Shown here piece after piece: positions 18,940-27,309 of a stretch of 64,000 nucleotides of DNA. Under the pieces are notes generated by a model. That model did not search any database and had not been told where the DNA came from. It was given only the letters and a program-made list of their open reading frames with translations. Both the position numbers and the translations under genes were made by a program. The stretch spans positions 124,001-188,000 of the forward strand of contig NZ_RXLQ01000007.1 of NCBI RefSeq assembly GCF_003953935.1. Direction: 5' to 3'. Numbering within the stretch: the first letter of the stretch is position 1; every line of letters begins with the position of its first letter. Origin of the DNA: Massilia atriviolacea (GTDB taxonomy: Bacteria > Pseudomonadota > Gammaproteobacteria > Burkholderiales > Burkholderiaceae_D).

Positions 18940-20891
18940 TACCAAAACCCCATCTGCTGAGTAGTTATTGGAGCAGGTACCTCTTTTATCAATCGAGCAC
19001 ACAAATTACGATATTCATCTTCAGTACCCAGAGCCAATACATGAAAATCTTCCACGGATATCTCAATTTTTCTTTTTCTGCGATAACTTATCTGAAAATA
19101 TGGAGCATACATTGGATTAAGTTGATAATCCATTATATCGCCGCCAATAAAGCCTTTTGTTTTTGTTTCAAGCTGCTCAATAAGAATTGCATACTTCATT
19201 GCTTCTCGCATAAAGCGAATTTCTTCTTGGGAAGGAGAGCGAGCACCAGAGTTTATCGTGAATTGATTTTGTTCTGACTCACTCATTGCGGGCTGCGCCT
19301 GAAGAGCACGGAATGCCCCTCCAAGCCGCAGAACGAACATACGCAAACGTTCACCATATACTCCAAACGTCTTTACTTCGTCTATTAGCTTCTCGGCCGC
19401 TTCGTAAGCTGCTCTAGCCTGAATATCAATAGCAAAAATCTCAACATCGCGATCAAGAAGTTCAGTGACCTCAAGAGCCTTGTAAGCAAGAATCAGAAAA
19501 TGACGAAGATTGTTACTTGCCATTGTGCAAAATGTATCAAATCCGCTATAAATTGGACATACGGCTTGATAAGGACGGTACAACTCCAACAACGCCCCAA
19601 CCAGGTTATTGTGTATCCAGGTGGACTCAAAATAGCCTCGACCATTATGCCTATATTTTCCAAGCTCCTCAAGTACATGATCAGGAGTACGAGACGAGCG
19701 GTTAAGAAGTGCAGGTACAATTACAAGAGCGTCGGGAATATCTTTATATTTCATAAACATATCCGCACTAACGCTCGTCTTTTTCTTCTCCAAAGCCCGG
19801 TCGATTCTATCCTCGAGGATTCTCAAGATCCGTGGTTCCTCTAGCGCGTCCTTTGCTAACTGTTTCGAAGTCTTAGATGGGAACCGAGCACGAATAGTGC
19901 GTAAAGTCTCTCCACGATAGGAATCCGTATGGCGCAATGACAGCTCATCTGGAGAGAGCAGCGATTGGACTAAATGTCCTTGCTGATTACCTGCCGCAAT
20001 GTCAAGATTCGCCAGATAAACTTCCGCAAAAAACACGTTTCGACTCTGCTCATCCATTAGCTCATCGAGCGCAACAAGTCGGAAATCATGAGTAGCATTT
20101 ACCGATTCCGGCCCCGTAGTGGCACTTTCATCTGAAAGTTCCTTGGATGTGAAGCTAACAATAAAGGGTTTTTGACTATGCTTGAGGTAAGAATTTAAGA
20201 CCTGACGTTGGTAGGGAACCAGATTCTCGACTTCGTCTACGTAAATATAGAAAGCGATATCGCTTAGTGCAAGTATATTTTTTAAGTCGGAGATTAGCGC
20301 ATCGATAAATACGCGACCCGGAGGAAGTAGTGGCTGCGGCATTGATGTCATATTGGACACCCAAGTCGAAAAAAGACGCCGACGGCCCTCCAGGAATTTT
20401 TCTAATTCGATTGGTTTTGTAGGAAAATCGGGATGAAAATCAGCGGCACAACCAAATTCCAGATTTTGAAAATCTTGATTTGTAAATCCAACGTAAGCGC
20501 TTTCTGAGATCGCCCGGGTAGCGCGAATAATTTCCGCCGATACAACAAGTGAAAAATAGCTTTCAAAGACCGATTTCCATTGCTGATCATCAAATCCTCT
20601 GGACTTTAATGAATTACAGAATTGGGTATCCACTCGCCAATAAATTCCGATGTGCTTCAGCTCATCATCTGGAATCTCCTTCCTACGTGGCGAAAATGCA
20701 GTATGGTAATCCATATATTTAAGCAGCATTGTCTTACCACATCCACGTTTTCCAACAATATACGTAGATCTCGTCGCGGATTTCAATCCCAGCTTATTGA
20801 AATATGGAGGAATAAAAAATTTTCCCCATACGTCAGCCTCGTGCTCCTCTGCTCGAGTTTTAGCGAGGATTGCGTAGTCAATAAACTTCAT
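18939..20891 (-). CDS. ORC/CDC6-type AAA+ ATPase of the cassette
   Basis: A 650-residue P-loop ATPase. Walker A is GKRGCGKT (47-54), Walker B is YIYVDEVENL with DE at about 219-220, and a sensor-like VSFTSKE follows at about 245. The roughly 400-residue C-terminal part is helical, with no catalytic motif I can name. The layout resembles ORC/CDC6-like or STAND-like ATPases seen in bacterial conflict systems. It starts five bases after the stop of the PRTase-like gene and overlaps the next gene, so all three form one operon. It probably acts as the switch that couples sensing to an effector; this is inference. Confidence 0.78.
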   Translation of the reverse strand: MKFIDYAILAKTRAEEHEADVWGKFFIPPYFNKLGLKSATRSTYIVGKRGCGKTMLLKYMDYHTAFSPRRKEIPDDELKHIGIYWRVDTQFCNSLKSRGFDDQQWKSVFESYFSLVVSAEIIRATRAISESAYVGFTNQDFQNLEFGCAADFHPDFPTKPIELEKFLEGRRRLFSTWVSNMTSMPQPLLPPGRVFIDALISDLKNILALSDIAFYIYVDEVENLVPYQRQVLNSYLKHSQKPFIVSFTSKELSDESATTGPESVNATHDFRLVALDELMDEQSRNVFFAEVYLANLDIAAGNQQGHLVQSLLSPDELSLRHTDSYRGETLRTIRARFPSKTSKQLAKDALEEPRILRILEDRIDRALEKKKTSVSADMFMKYKDIPDALVIVPALLNRSSRTPDHVLEELGKYRHNGRGYFESTWIHNNLVGALLELYRPYQAVCPIYSGFDTFCTMASNNLRHFLILAYKALEVTELLDRDVEIFAIDIQARAAYEAAEKLIDEVKTFGVYGERLRMFVLRLGGAFRALQAQPAMSESEQNQFTINSGARSPSQEEIRFMREAMKYAILIEQLETKTKGFIGGDIMDYQLNPMYAPYFQISYRRKRKIEISVEDFHVLALGTEDEYRNLCARLIKEVPAPITTQQMGFW

Positions 20892-20896
20892 TCTGA

Positions 20897-21796
20897 TTAC
20901 CTATCAAAAAGAGGAGACCAAGTATCAGATTTATCCCAAAGAAGTTGCAATGAATCATCAGGGACGCCATGTTCATATGCGACAATTAACCCGAGGCCAC
21001 CAAATCCGAGCGGTTGGTTAACTTTAAACCGTCCCTTTTTTTCGATCACACTTTGATAAACATCAAGGGGCGAAGATTCTTCGTAGGGCCAACGTCCGCT
21101 GTCGATCCACCGCTGAGACAGCGCGACCAATCCGTCTTGATAAGTCATTTTTTCGCCATAGAAAACGGGAATTCCGGGATAGTTTCGACGCAAATTTTTC
21201 AATGCTGCCTCATGTGCAATAGAAACCACAATCCCAGTTTGATGAGGGGTTTTCATCATTCCTGCGAAGGTCCCAACAAATTTAGTGAACTGATCGCCGG
21301 TGAAAGTACCGTCATCGATCATCAAATAGCGCTCGTCAGGGGGCAGTTCGGTTACCATTCCCGGATATTGAATTTGATTTGAAGTTACGGAAAAAATTTG
21401 TTTAAGTAAACGAATTATTAGCTCCCCACTTTTACCCGGTTTTGTAAAATCATGTGCTGGGGGACCAAAGTAAAAACTCAGTTTTGCCTTACCTGCAAGT
21501 ATGTCCCTCCAGTTAAGGTTCTCCCGATCAGTATCATCTAGTGCAAAGTGCAACGCCATTTTGCGAAGAGCCTGGGTGAGCGTCGATTGAATTTGATCGG
21601 TAGTCCGGTAAATTAAATGGCGCAATATAAGCAGTGCTAATGTTTGTTCGGGACCTGCATCGAACTGTTTTAACCAAGTCTTTACCCGCTCCATTGTAAG
21701 CGACCTGCGCACGCCGGTTGAACACAAAAGTTGGATTGCCCGCTTCAGTTTTAGATCATCAGAGTGAATCATCGGGCCCGCGAGTGGGTTAGCCAT
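20897..21796 (-). CDS. Phosphoribosyltransferase-like protein of the cassette (PRTase-CE-like)
   Basis: About 299 residues. The N-terminal 90 or so are helical and could be a winged helix. The C-terminal domain has YLMIDDGTFTGDQF (157-170), the hallmark PRPP-binding loop of phosphoribosyltransferases (two acidic residues then a Gly/Thr-rich turn). From memory, Pfam has a family of such PRTases tied to conflict systems (PRTase-CE); I could not check the match. ATG at 21796 is chosen; a GTG at 21823 would add nine residues. First gene of a three-gene operon. The real substrate is unknown. Confidence 0.72.
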   Translation of the reverse strand: MANPLAGPMIHSDDLKLKRAIQLLCSTGVRRSLTMERVKTWLKQFDAGPEQTLALLILRHLIYRTTDQIQSTLTQALRKMALHFALDDTDRENLNWRDILAGKAKLSFYFGPPAHDFTKPGKSGELIIRLLKQIFSVTSNQIQYPGMVTELPPDERYLMIDDGTFTGDQFTKFVGTFAGMMKTPHQTGIVVSIAHEAALKNLRRNYPGIPVFYGEKMTYQDGLVALSQRWIDSGRWPYEESSPLDVYQSVIEKKGRFKVNQPLGFGGLGLIVAYEHGVPDDSLQLLWDKSDTWSPLFDR

Positions 21797-22063
21797 CGTT
21801 CGATTTAAGAAATTAGATAGCACAGTCTACACCGGTCTGGACCGTATTGTCATGCGTTAAAACTACCAAACATATAAAAAACATGTTACGTATTCAACAT
21901 ATTTAACGCGAACAAACCCACAATGGTTAAAGCGAATTTACAGCTTTGAGCGTCGTCCATCCCCACGTAATGAACTCGCGTCGTCCATATCAATACCGAT
22001 AAACCACATACTAAGTTATTTATTGAGCTACGCTCAGTGTCGGTACATGGCAGCGCAATTTAA

Positions 22064-22552
22064 TTATTTGGGCGCAGGTATGGAGCACTTGATTGGCTTG
22101 AGCTGGGCGGCGGCCACCATCGCGCCGGCCTGCGACCAGCCCCACGCGGCCAGCACCAGCGGGGCCAGCGCCAGCAGCAGGTGGGCGGCGCCGATCAGCC
22201 TGGCGGCCATGCCGCGCCGGATGCGGATGGACCGGAATACCCTGGTCCCGGCGGCAGGATATTGCCCGCTGCGCAGGGTCTGGTAAGCGGGCCGGCCGAG
22301 CACCGCGCCGAACACCAGCGCCACCAGCAGCGGCAAGCCGACGAACGAACCGTAAAACAGCAGCGTGACGCCAGGCACGCCGCCGATTTCGCGGCACCCG
22401 GCCGTCGCGGCGAACGCCGTCAGCCAGGGGAAGAACCAGAACCTGGCCGCCAGCAGAAAGGCGGCGCCGGCGGGCAGGATCAGCAGCGCCAGGCGCACGC
22501 GCTCGGCGCGCGTGTATTGCTCGGCAAACTCAGCGGCCTTGTGTGTGCTCAC
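22064..22552 (-). CDS. Hypothetical membrane protein
   Basis: About 162 residues with hydrophobic segments (VRLALLILPAGAAFLLAARFWFF, VTLLFYGSFVGLPLLVALVFGAVLG and LIGAAHLLLALAPLVLAAWGW). The GTG start at 22552 lies in a 14-bp tandem duplication that separates it from the stop of the TPR lipoprotein gene, so it probably follows that gene in one transcript. It is the first normal-GC gene to the right of the AT-rich island. No family is recognised. Confidence 0.6.
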   Translation of the reverse strand: MSTHKAAEFAEQYTRAERVRLALLILPAGAAFLLAARFWFFPWLTAFAATAGCREIGGVPGVTLLFYGSFVGLPLLVALVFGAVLGRPAYQTLRSGQYPAAGTRVFRSIRIRRGMAARLIGAAHLLLALAPLVLAAWGWSQAGAMVAAAQLKPIKCSIPAPK

Positions 22553-22571
22553 TTGTGTGTGCTCACTTGTG
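22538..22571. repeat. 14-bp tandem duplication at a gene junction
   Basis: The unit CTTGTGTGTGCTCA occurs twice in a row, followed by a partial third copy. It covers the stop codon of the TPR lipoprotein gene and the GTG start of the membrane protein gene. Confidence 0.85.
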
Positions 22572-23840
22572 CTTGCGCGCGCCGCGCGGCGCCGGCAGGG
22601 CGCACTGCTGGACAAAGTCGTGGGCGTCGCGCACATACGATCTGGCCTCCTCGTCCCTGGCGGCCGACGCTTCCAGCTGGGCGGCGATGCGGCGCACCTC
22701 GGCGTCGAGCGCGGTGCTGGCGCCGCAGCCGCCGCCGGTCTTGCGCTTGAGCGTGGCGGCCAGCAGGGCCGAGCGGCCGTGCTTGACGCTGTTGGGCATG
22801 GTCGCGCGCCGGATCGCCAGCACTTCCTCGAAGCGCAGCAGGGCCGCCGGGGACTGCCCCTGGTGCTGCAGCATATTGCCGATGTCGTTGAGGATGGCGA
22901 CCGTGTCTTCGGACTGCGCGCCGTAAGCCTGCACGGCTTGCGGCAGCATCGCTTCGAGCAGTTCCTGGGCGCGCTTGTGGTTGCGCTCGGCGCTGTAGCT
23001 CATCGCATGGGCGGCGCGCACTTCGAGCGTGACCGGGTCGGCCATGCCGAGCGTGGCGCCGTACACGGCGATGGCGCGCTCGTACCACGCGCGCCCGGCC
23101 GGATTGTCGTTCTGGCGCATGTAGCTGCCGCCCAGGTTCACATAACTCATGCCGGCCTGGTAGCTGTTCTCGCCATAGGCCTTGCGCCGCATCTCCATGC
23201 CCTCGTTCAGCAGGCGGCGCTCGCCGGCCAGGTCGCCGCCGATGCCCATCAGGCGCCCCAGCGCATCGGTGGCGTCGGCCTCGATCTGGGCGTTGGCGTT
23301 CTTGCGCGCCTGCGCCAGCACGGCGCCGATGTCGGCCTGGACCTTGTCCAGTTCCTTCATCTGCATGCGTTGTTCGGCGCTGTCGAGCAAGGCTTGCGCA
23401 GCCTGGTCGGATTCGTTGCCGAAACCGGCGCGGCAGGCTTGCACGGCGGCCGCCAGTCCGGTGCGGGCGGCGGCGGCGTCGCCGCGGTCGCCGGCGCGCT
23501 GGGCCTCGAGCGCGTAGGCGTGGCACAGCACGCCTGAGGCGTCGTGGGTGCGGATCTTTTCGGCGCGCGCGCCAGCGATGGCTTCTTTCAGGGCGCTGGA
23601 CGAGGCCGGGCCCTTGCCTTCGTTGTCGAGCGCCAGGGCGCTGCAATACTGGCGCTGCGGCGCGAATTCGAGCGCTTCGGCGTCGCTGCAGCAGTCGGCG
23701 CCGCTGCAGCGCGGGCCGGCCTCGCCCGGCTCTTCGGTCAGCTGGACTTCGGGCGTCCGTACCGGTTCGGTGGAACAGGCCGCCAGGCCAAGGGCGCATA
23801 ACAGGACGGAAGCGAGCGGGAGAAGGCGAGGTGTCAGCAT
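22563..23840 (-). CDS. TPR-repeat lipoprotein
   Basis: About 425 residues. The N terminus LLPLASVLLCALGLAACSTEP has a lipobox (LAAC), so the mature protein should be lipid-anchored. The body is helical with TPR-like repeats, for example YQAGMSYVNLGGSYMRQNDNPAGRAWYERAIAVYG and the following NDIGNMLQHQGQSPAALLRFEEVLAIRR, the pattern of tetratricopeptide repeats of the kinesin-light-chain type. ATG at 23840 gives the signal peptide directly; the longer frame to 23885 would bury it. Likely a scaffold in the envelope, partner unknown. Confidence 0.8.
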   Translation of the reverse strand: MLTPRLLPLASVLLCALGLAACSTEPVRTPEVQLTEEPGEAGPRCSGADCCSDAEALEFAPQRQYCSALALDNEGKGPASSSALKEAIAGARAEKIRTHDASGVLCHAYALEAQRAGDRGDAAAARTGLAAAVQACRAGFGNESDQAAQALLDSAEQRMQMKELDKVQADIGAVLAQARKNANAQIEADATDALGRLMGIGGDLAGERRLLNEGMEMRRKAYGENSYQAGMSYVNLGGSYMRQNDNPAGRAWYERAIAVYGATLGMADPVTLEVRAAHAMSYSAERNHKRAQELLEAMLPQAVQAYGAQSEDTVAILNDIGNMLQHQGQSPAALLRFEEVLAIRRATMPNSVKHGRSALLAATLKRKTGGGCGASTALDAEVRRIAAQLEASAARDEEARSYVRDAHDFVQQCALPAPRGARKHK

Positions 23841-23895
23841 AAGGGCAACGTTTCGGAATGAAGGACGTGCCACATTATAAAGCATTGTTCCTATG

Positions 23896-24933
23896 CTAAT
23901 TTCCAGTGGCCGGCGCCTGCTTCAGGTGGCCGATCAGGCCTTCGACATGGCGCACCTTGTCGATGCCCATGAAACCATGGCGGTGCACCTGGCGCTCGAT
24001 CGGGATGGCGTGGCCGGCGCTGGCCTCCAGCCGCAGGTCGCCGCTGCCGCCCGGGCCGTCGGCGCAGCGGGCATGCACCAGGCCCGCCGGCGCGTAGGTG
24101 CGGACCAGCGGCGCGCCGTTGAGGTCGATGGTCAGGGCGCGCGCGGTGGTAATCGCATGCACCACGCCGAGCGCCTCCCTGCGCATCCGGAATGGCTGGA
24201 CCAGGTGGTGGAGACCGATCCACAGGAAGAGCACGGGCACGCCAATCACGAGCAAGCGATCCCATCCTCCCAAGCCCGCATTCCACACGGCCGGGGCTCC
24301 CACGACGATGAGGAACAAGGTAAACAGCGTCCATGGAATAAAGAAGAACCACTTGCGCAATCCTTTTTTCAGATAACTGGCGGGAATCGGCTGCGCCGCC
24401 CAGACCAGGCGTTCGCCCGGCCCCAGTTCGGCCTGCAGCGCCTGCCGCAGCCTGGCGGGCAAGGCGCCGGTGGCGGGCGCCAGGAGCGCCTTTTGAACGC
24501 CGGCATGCGCGCTGCGCGGCGCCAGCGGCAGGGTGCTGGCCAGCGCGGCGACCAGGCCGTGCACGCGGCGCACGCCGGCGATGGCGAGCAAGCCGTGGCG
24601 CTCGGCCGTGTAGCCGCCATCGTCGTCGGACAGGTACGCGGTCTCGAGTATCAGGTCGCCCCAGCCGCCCTCGTGCTCCGTGCGTTCGAGCTGCTGCAAC
24701 TGCGCCGGCAAATAGGAGCGGACGCTGTCGGCGTCGTCGCCGCCGCCGAGCAGGATCACGCGCGCGCCGGTGATGGCGTACGCGGTGGAAGCGGGCAGCG
24801 CCGGGTAGCCGTAGGCGCTTCCCTTGAAGCGGGCGGCGATCGGCCGGCCGACCCAGACCAGGCGTTCGCCCGGATGCAAGGCGGCCCGGAGGCGGTTTTG
24901 CAGCAGGGTCGGAAGGATGGCGATATCGGTCAA
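23896..24933 (-). CDS. PH-like domain membrane protein with duplicated module
   Basis: About 345 residues. A module beginning LRxAL..L.PGERLVWVGRPI occurs twice: near the N terminus (LRAALHPGERLVWVGRPI) and again in the middle (LQAELGPGERLVWAAQPI). The second copy is followed by two membrane segments (WFFFIPWTLFTLFLIVVG and LLVIGVPVLFLWIGLHHLV) and a bacterial-PH-like region (AITTARALTIDL). The first copy lacks the membrane pair. A partial internal duplication or fusion seems likely. TTG at 24933 with GGAG upstream is preferred; ATG at 24975 is possible. The function is unknown. Confidence 0.62.
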   Translation of the reverse strand: MTDIAILPTLLQNRLRAALHPGERLVWVGRPIAARFKGSAYGYPALPASTAYAITGARVILLGGGDDADSVRSYLPAQLQQLERTEHEGGWGDLILETAYLSDDDGGYTAERHGLLAIAGVRRVHGLVAALASTLPLAPRSAHAGVQKALLAPATGALPARLRQALQAELGPGERLVWAAQPIPASYLKKGLRKWFFFIPWTLFTLFLIVVGAPAVWNAGLGGWDRLLVIGVPVLFLWIGLHHLVQPFRMRREALGVVHAITTARALTIDLNGAPLVRTYAPAGLVHARCADGPGGSGDLRLEASAGHAIPIERQVHRHGFMGIDKVRHVEGLIGHLKQAPATGN

Positions 24934-25006
24934 GCAGGCTCCATGGAGGAAATCGGCGTGCCCATTATCGCGCATGGCAGTCGGCGGCCGGCAACGGCGC
25001 CGGACG

Positions 25007-25036
25007 AAAAAAAATGCCGTTCGCAGGGAACGGCAT
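25007..25036 (-). terminator. Rho-independent terminator after the first M3 peptidase gene
   Basis: Read on the minus strand: ATGCCGTTC, loop, GAACGGCAT, then a run of eight T. It lies 19 bases beyond the stop of the peptidase gene ending at 25055. Confidence 0.92.
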
Positions 25037-25054
25037 GTCGGGGGTCACGCCAGC

Positions 25055-27211
25055 TTACTTGGCGTTCAGTCCGCGGCGTTCCAGCAGCGGCTCGATCTTC
25101 GCATCGCGGCCGCGGAAGTTGCGGTACATCTGCATGGCGTCGAGCGTGCCGCCTTTCGAGAGCAGCATCTTGCGGAAGTGATCGCCGTTCTTGCGCGACA
25201 GGCCGCCGTTTTCATTGAACCATTCGACGGTATCGGCATCGAGTTTTTCACTCCACAGGTAACCGTAGTAACCGGCCGAGTAGCCGCCCGAGAACACGTG
25301 CGAGAAGTAGGTGGTGCGGTAGCGCGGCGGCACCGGCGCGAAGTCGACGCCCGCCTCTTTCAGCGCCCCCGCTTCGAAGGCCACGACGTCGGTCGGGATG
25401 TGCGCGGCGCTCAGCTGGTGCCAGCGCTGGTCCAGGATCGAGGACGCCAGATACTCGGTGGTGCGGTAGCCTTCGTTGAACTGTTTCGAGGCGATCACCT
25501 TGTCGAGCAATTCCTTCGGCATCGCTTCGCCGGTCTTGTAGTGCTTGGCGTAGTTGCCCAGCACTTCAGGCCAGACCGCCCACATTTCGTTGACCTGCGA
25601 CGGGAACTCGACGAAGTCGCGCGGCACGCCGGTGCCGGCGAAGCGCGGGTATTTCACGTCCGAGAACATGCCGTGCAGCGCGTGGCCGAATTCGTGGAAC
25701 AGGGTGCGCAGTTCGTCGTAGGTGAGCAGGGTCGGCTCGCCGGCGGCCGGCTTCGGAATGTTCAGGTGGTTGCCGATCACCGGGCGCGTGCCCATCAGGT
25801 GCGACTGGGGCACGTAGGCATTCGCCCAGGCGCCGCCGCGCTTGTTGCCGCGCGCGTAGAAGTCGGCCACGAAGATCGCCAGCGGCTTGCCGTTGGCGTC
25901 GATCACGTCGAACACGCGCATGTCGGGGTCGTACACCGGCAAGTCCTTGCGTTCCTTGAAGGTGAGGCCGTAGACCTTGCCGGCGGCGTAGAACACGCCG
26001 TTGGTCAGCACGTTGTTCAGCTCGAAGTACGGGCGCAGCTGGCTCTGGTCGAAATTGAAGCGCTCGGCGCGCACCTTGTCGCTGTAGAAGGCCCAGTCGT
26101 GGGCGGCCAGCTGGAAGCCGCCCTTCTCGGCGTCGATGACGTTCTGGATATCTGCCGCTTCCTTGCGCGCGTTGGCCACGGCCGGCTTGGCCAGTTCGCC
26201 CAGCAGCTTGTTGACGGCGCCGGTGTCCTTCGCGGTCTGGTCTTCGAGCATGTAGGCGGCGTGGTTGGGGTAGCCGAGCAGGGCCGCGCGTTCGGCGCGC
26301 AGCTTGGCGATCTTGAGGACGACGCCGGTGTTGTCGAACTCGCCGCCACGGCTGCCGCGCGCCAGCGAGGCCGCCAGCAGGCGTTCGCGCACCGCGCGGT
26401 TGCTCAGCACCGCCAGCGGCGCCTGGCCGGTGGTGTTGGTGACGGGGATGGCGAACTTGCCGTCCAGGCCGCGCTTCTTGGCCACCACGGCGGCGGCATC
26501 GATGGCGGCGTCGGACATGCCGGCCAGTTCGGCGCGGGTATCGACCACCAGCGCGGCGGCGTTCGCTTCGCTCAGCACGTTCTGGCTGAAGGTGGTTTGC
26601 AGGGTCGCCAGTTCGGCGTTGTAGCCTTTGAGCTTGTCCTTGTCGGCGGCGCTGAGCTTGGCGCCGGCGCGCACGAAGTCCTTGCGGTAGCGTTCCAGCA
26701 GGAAGGCCGATTCGGCATCCAGGCCCAGCTTGGCGCGCTTGGCGTACAGGGTTTCGATGCGGTCGAACAGTTTCTGGTTCAGCAGCATGGCGTCGCGGTG
26801 CGCGGCCAGCTTGGGCGCCAGTTCGCGCTCCAGGCCCTTGATGGTGTCGTTGGTGTTACCGCCGGCGAAGATGCCGAAGGCGCCGCTGGTGCGCGCGAGC
26901 AGCTTGCCCGAGCGTTCCATGGCGACGATGGTGTTCTCGAAGGTCGCCGCTTTGCGGTTGTTGGCGATGGCGTCGATGTCGGCGGCGTGCTGGCGCATGC
27001 CTTCGGCAAAGGCCGGGCCGAAGTGCTCGTTCCTGATCTTGTCGAAGGCCGGATAGTTGAACGGCAGGGTGCTGATTTTTGCGAAAGGGTTGGCGGCGTC
27101 GAGCGCGGCGGCGCCCGGCGCGGCGGCGCCCGGCGCGGCGGCGGGCGCGGCGAAAGCGAAGTTAGCCACGGCCAGGCTGGCCGCGACGATCATGAGTTGG
27201 GGACGGGTCAT
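25055..27211 (-). CDS. M3 family zinc oligopeptidase, Dcp-like (copy 1)
   Basis: A 718-residue peptidyl-dipeptidase-type enzyme. The zinc site is FHEFGHALHGM near residue 505, with the third ligand in FVEFPSQVNE downstream, as in M3A enzymes. FSGGYSAGYYGYLWSEKLDAD near the C terminus is a conserved substrate-binding stretch. The N terminus MTRPQLMIVAASLAVANFAFA is a signal peptide, followed by a low-complexity APGAAAPGAAA stretch, so it should work in the periplasm on peptides. A close paralogue lies immediately upstream on the same strand. Confidence 0.93.
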   Translation of the reverse strand: MTRPQLMIVAASLAVANFAFAAPAAAPGAAAPGAAALDAANPFAKISTLPFNYPAFDKIRNEHFGPAFAEGMRQHAADIDAIANNRKAATFENTIVAMERSGKLLARTSGAFGIFAGGNTNDTIKGLERELAPKLAAHRDAMLLNQKLFDRIETLYAKRAKLGLDAESAFLLERYRKDFVRAGAKLSAADKDKLKGYNAELATLQTTFSQNVLSEANAAALVVDTRAELAGMSDAAIDAAAVVAKKRGLDGKFAIPVTNTTGQAPLAVLSNRAVRERLLAASLARGSRGGEFDNTGVVLKIAKLRAERAALLGYPNHAAYMLEDQTAKDTGAVNKLLGELAKPAVANARKEAADIQNVIDAEKGGFQLAAHDWAFYSDKVRAERFNFDQSQLRPYFELNNVLTNGVFYAAGKVYGLTFKERKDLPVYDPDMRVFDVIDANGKPLAIFVADFYARGNKRGGAWANAYVPQSHLMGTRPVIGNHLNIPKPAAGEPTLLTYDELRTLFHEFGHALHGMFSDVKYPRFAGTGVPRDFVEFPSQVNEMWAVWPEVLGNYAKHYKTGEAMPKELLDKVIASKQFNEGYRTTEYLASSILDQRWHQLSAAHIPTDVVAFEAGALKEAGVDFAPVPPRYRTTYFSHVFSGGYSAGYYGYLWSEKLDADTVEWFNENGGLSRKNGDHFRKMLLSKGGTLDAMQMYRNFRGRDAKIEPLLERRGLNAK

Positions 27212-27232
27212 GGTGTTCTTTGTCGAGGTGAG

Positions 27233-27260
27233 CCGTCGTTCCCGCGCAGGCGGGAACCAC
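27233..27260. repeat. REP-like palindrome, copy 3
   Basis: CCGTCGTTCCCGC, loop GCAG, then GCGGGAACCACGG: a near-perfect hairpin in the gap between the two M3 peptidase genes. Confidence 0.65.
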
Positions 27261-27309
27261 GGTTTTGAGGATAGCGAACTGCTTGAAACGGTGACGCCTG
27301 GGCGCAGGC

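Noticed and set aside
21950-21988. Direct repeats GCGTCGTCCAT, 28 bases apart, at the right edge of the island
   Set aside because: Only 11 bases and no matching copy at the left edge of the island, so not accepted as an attachment site.
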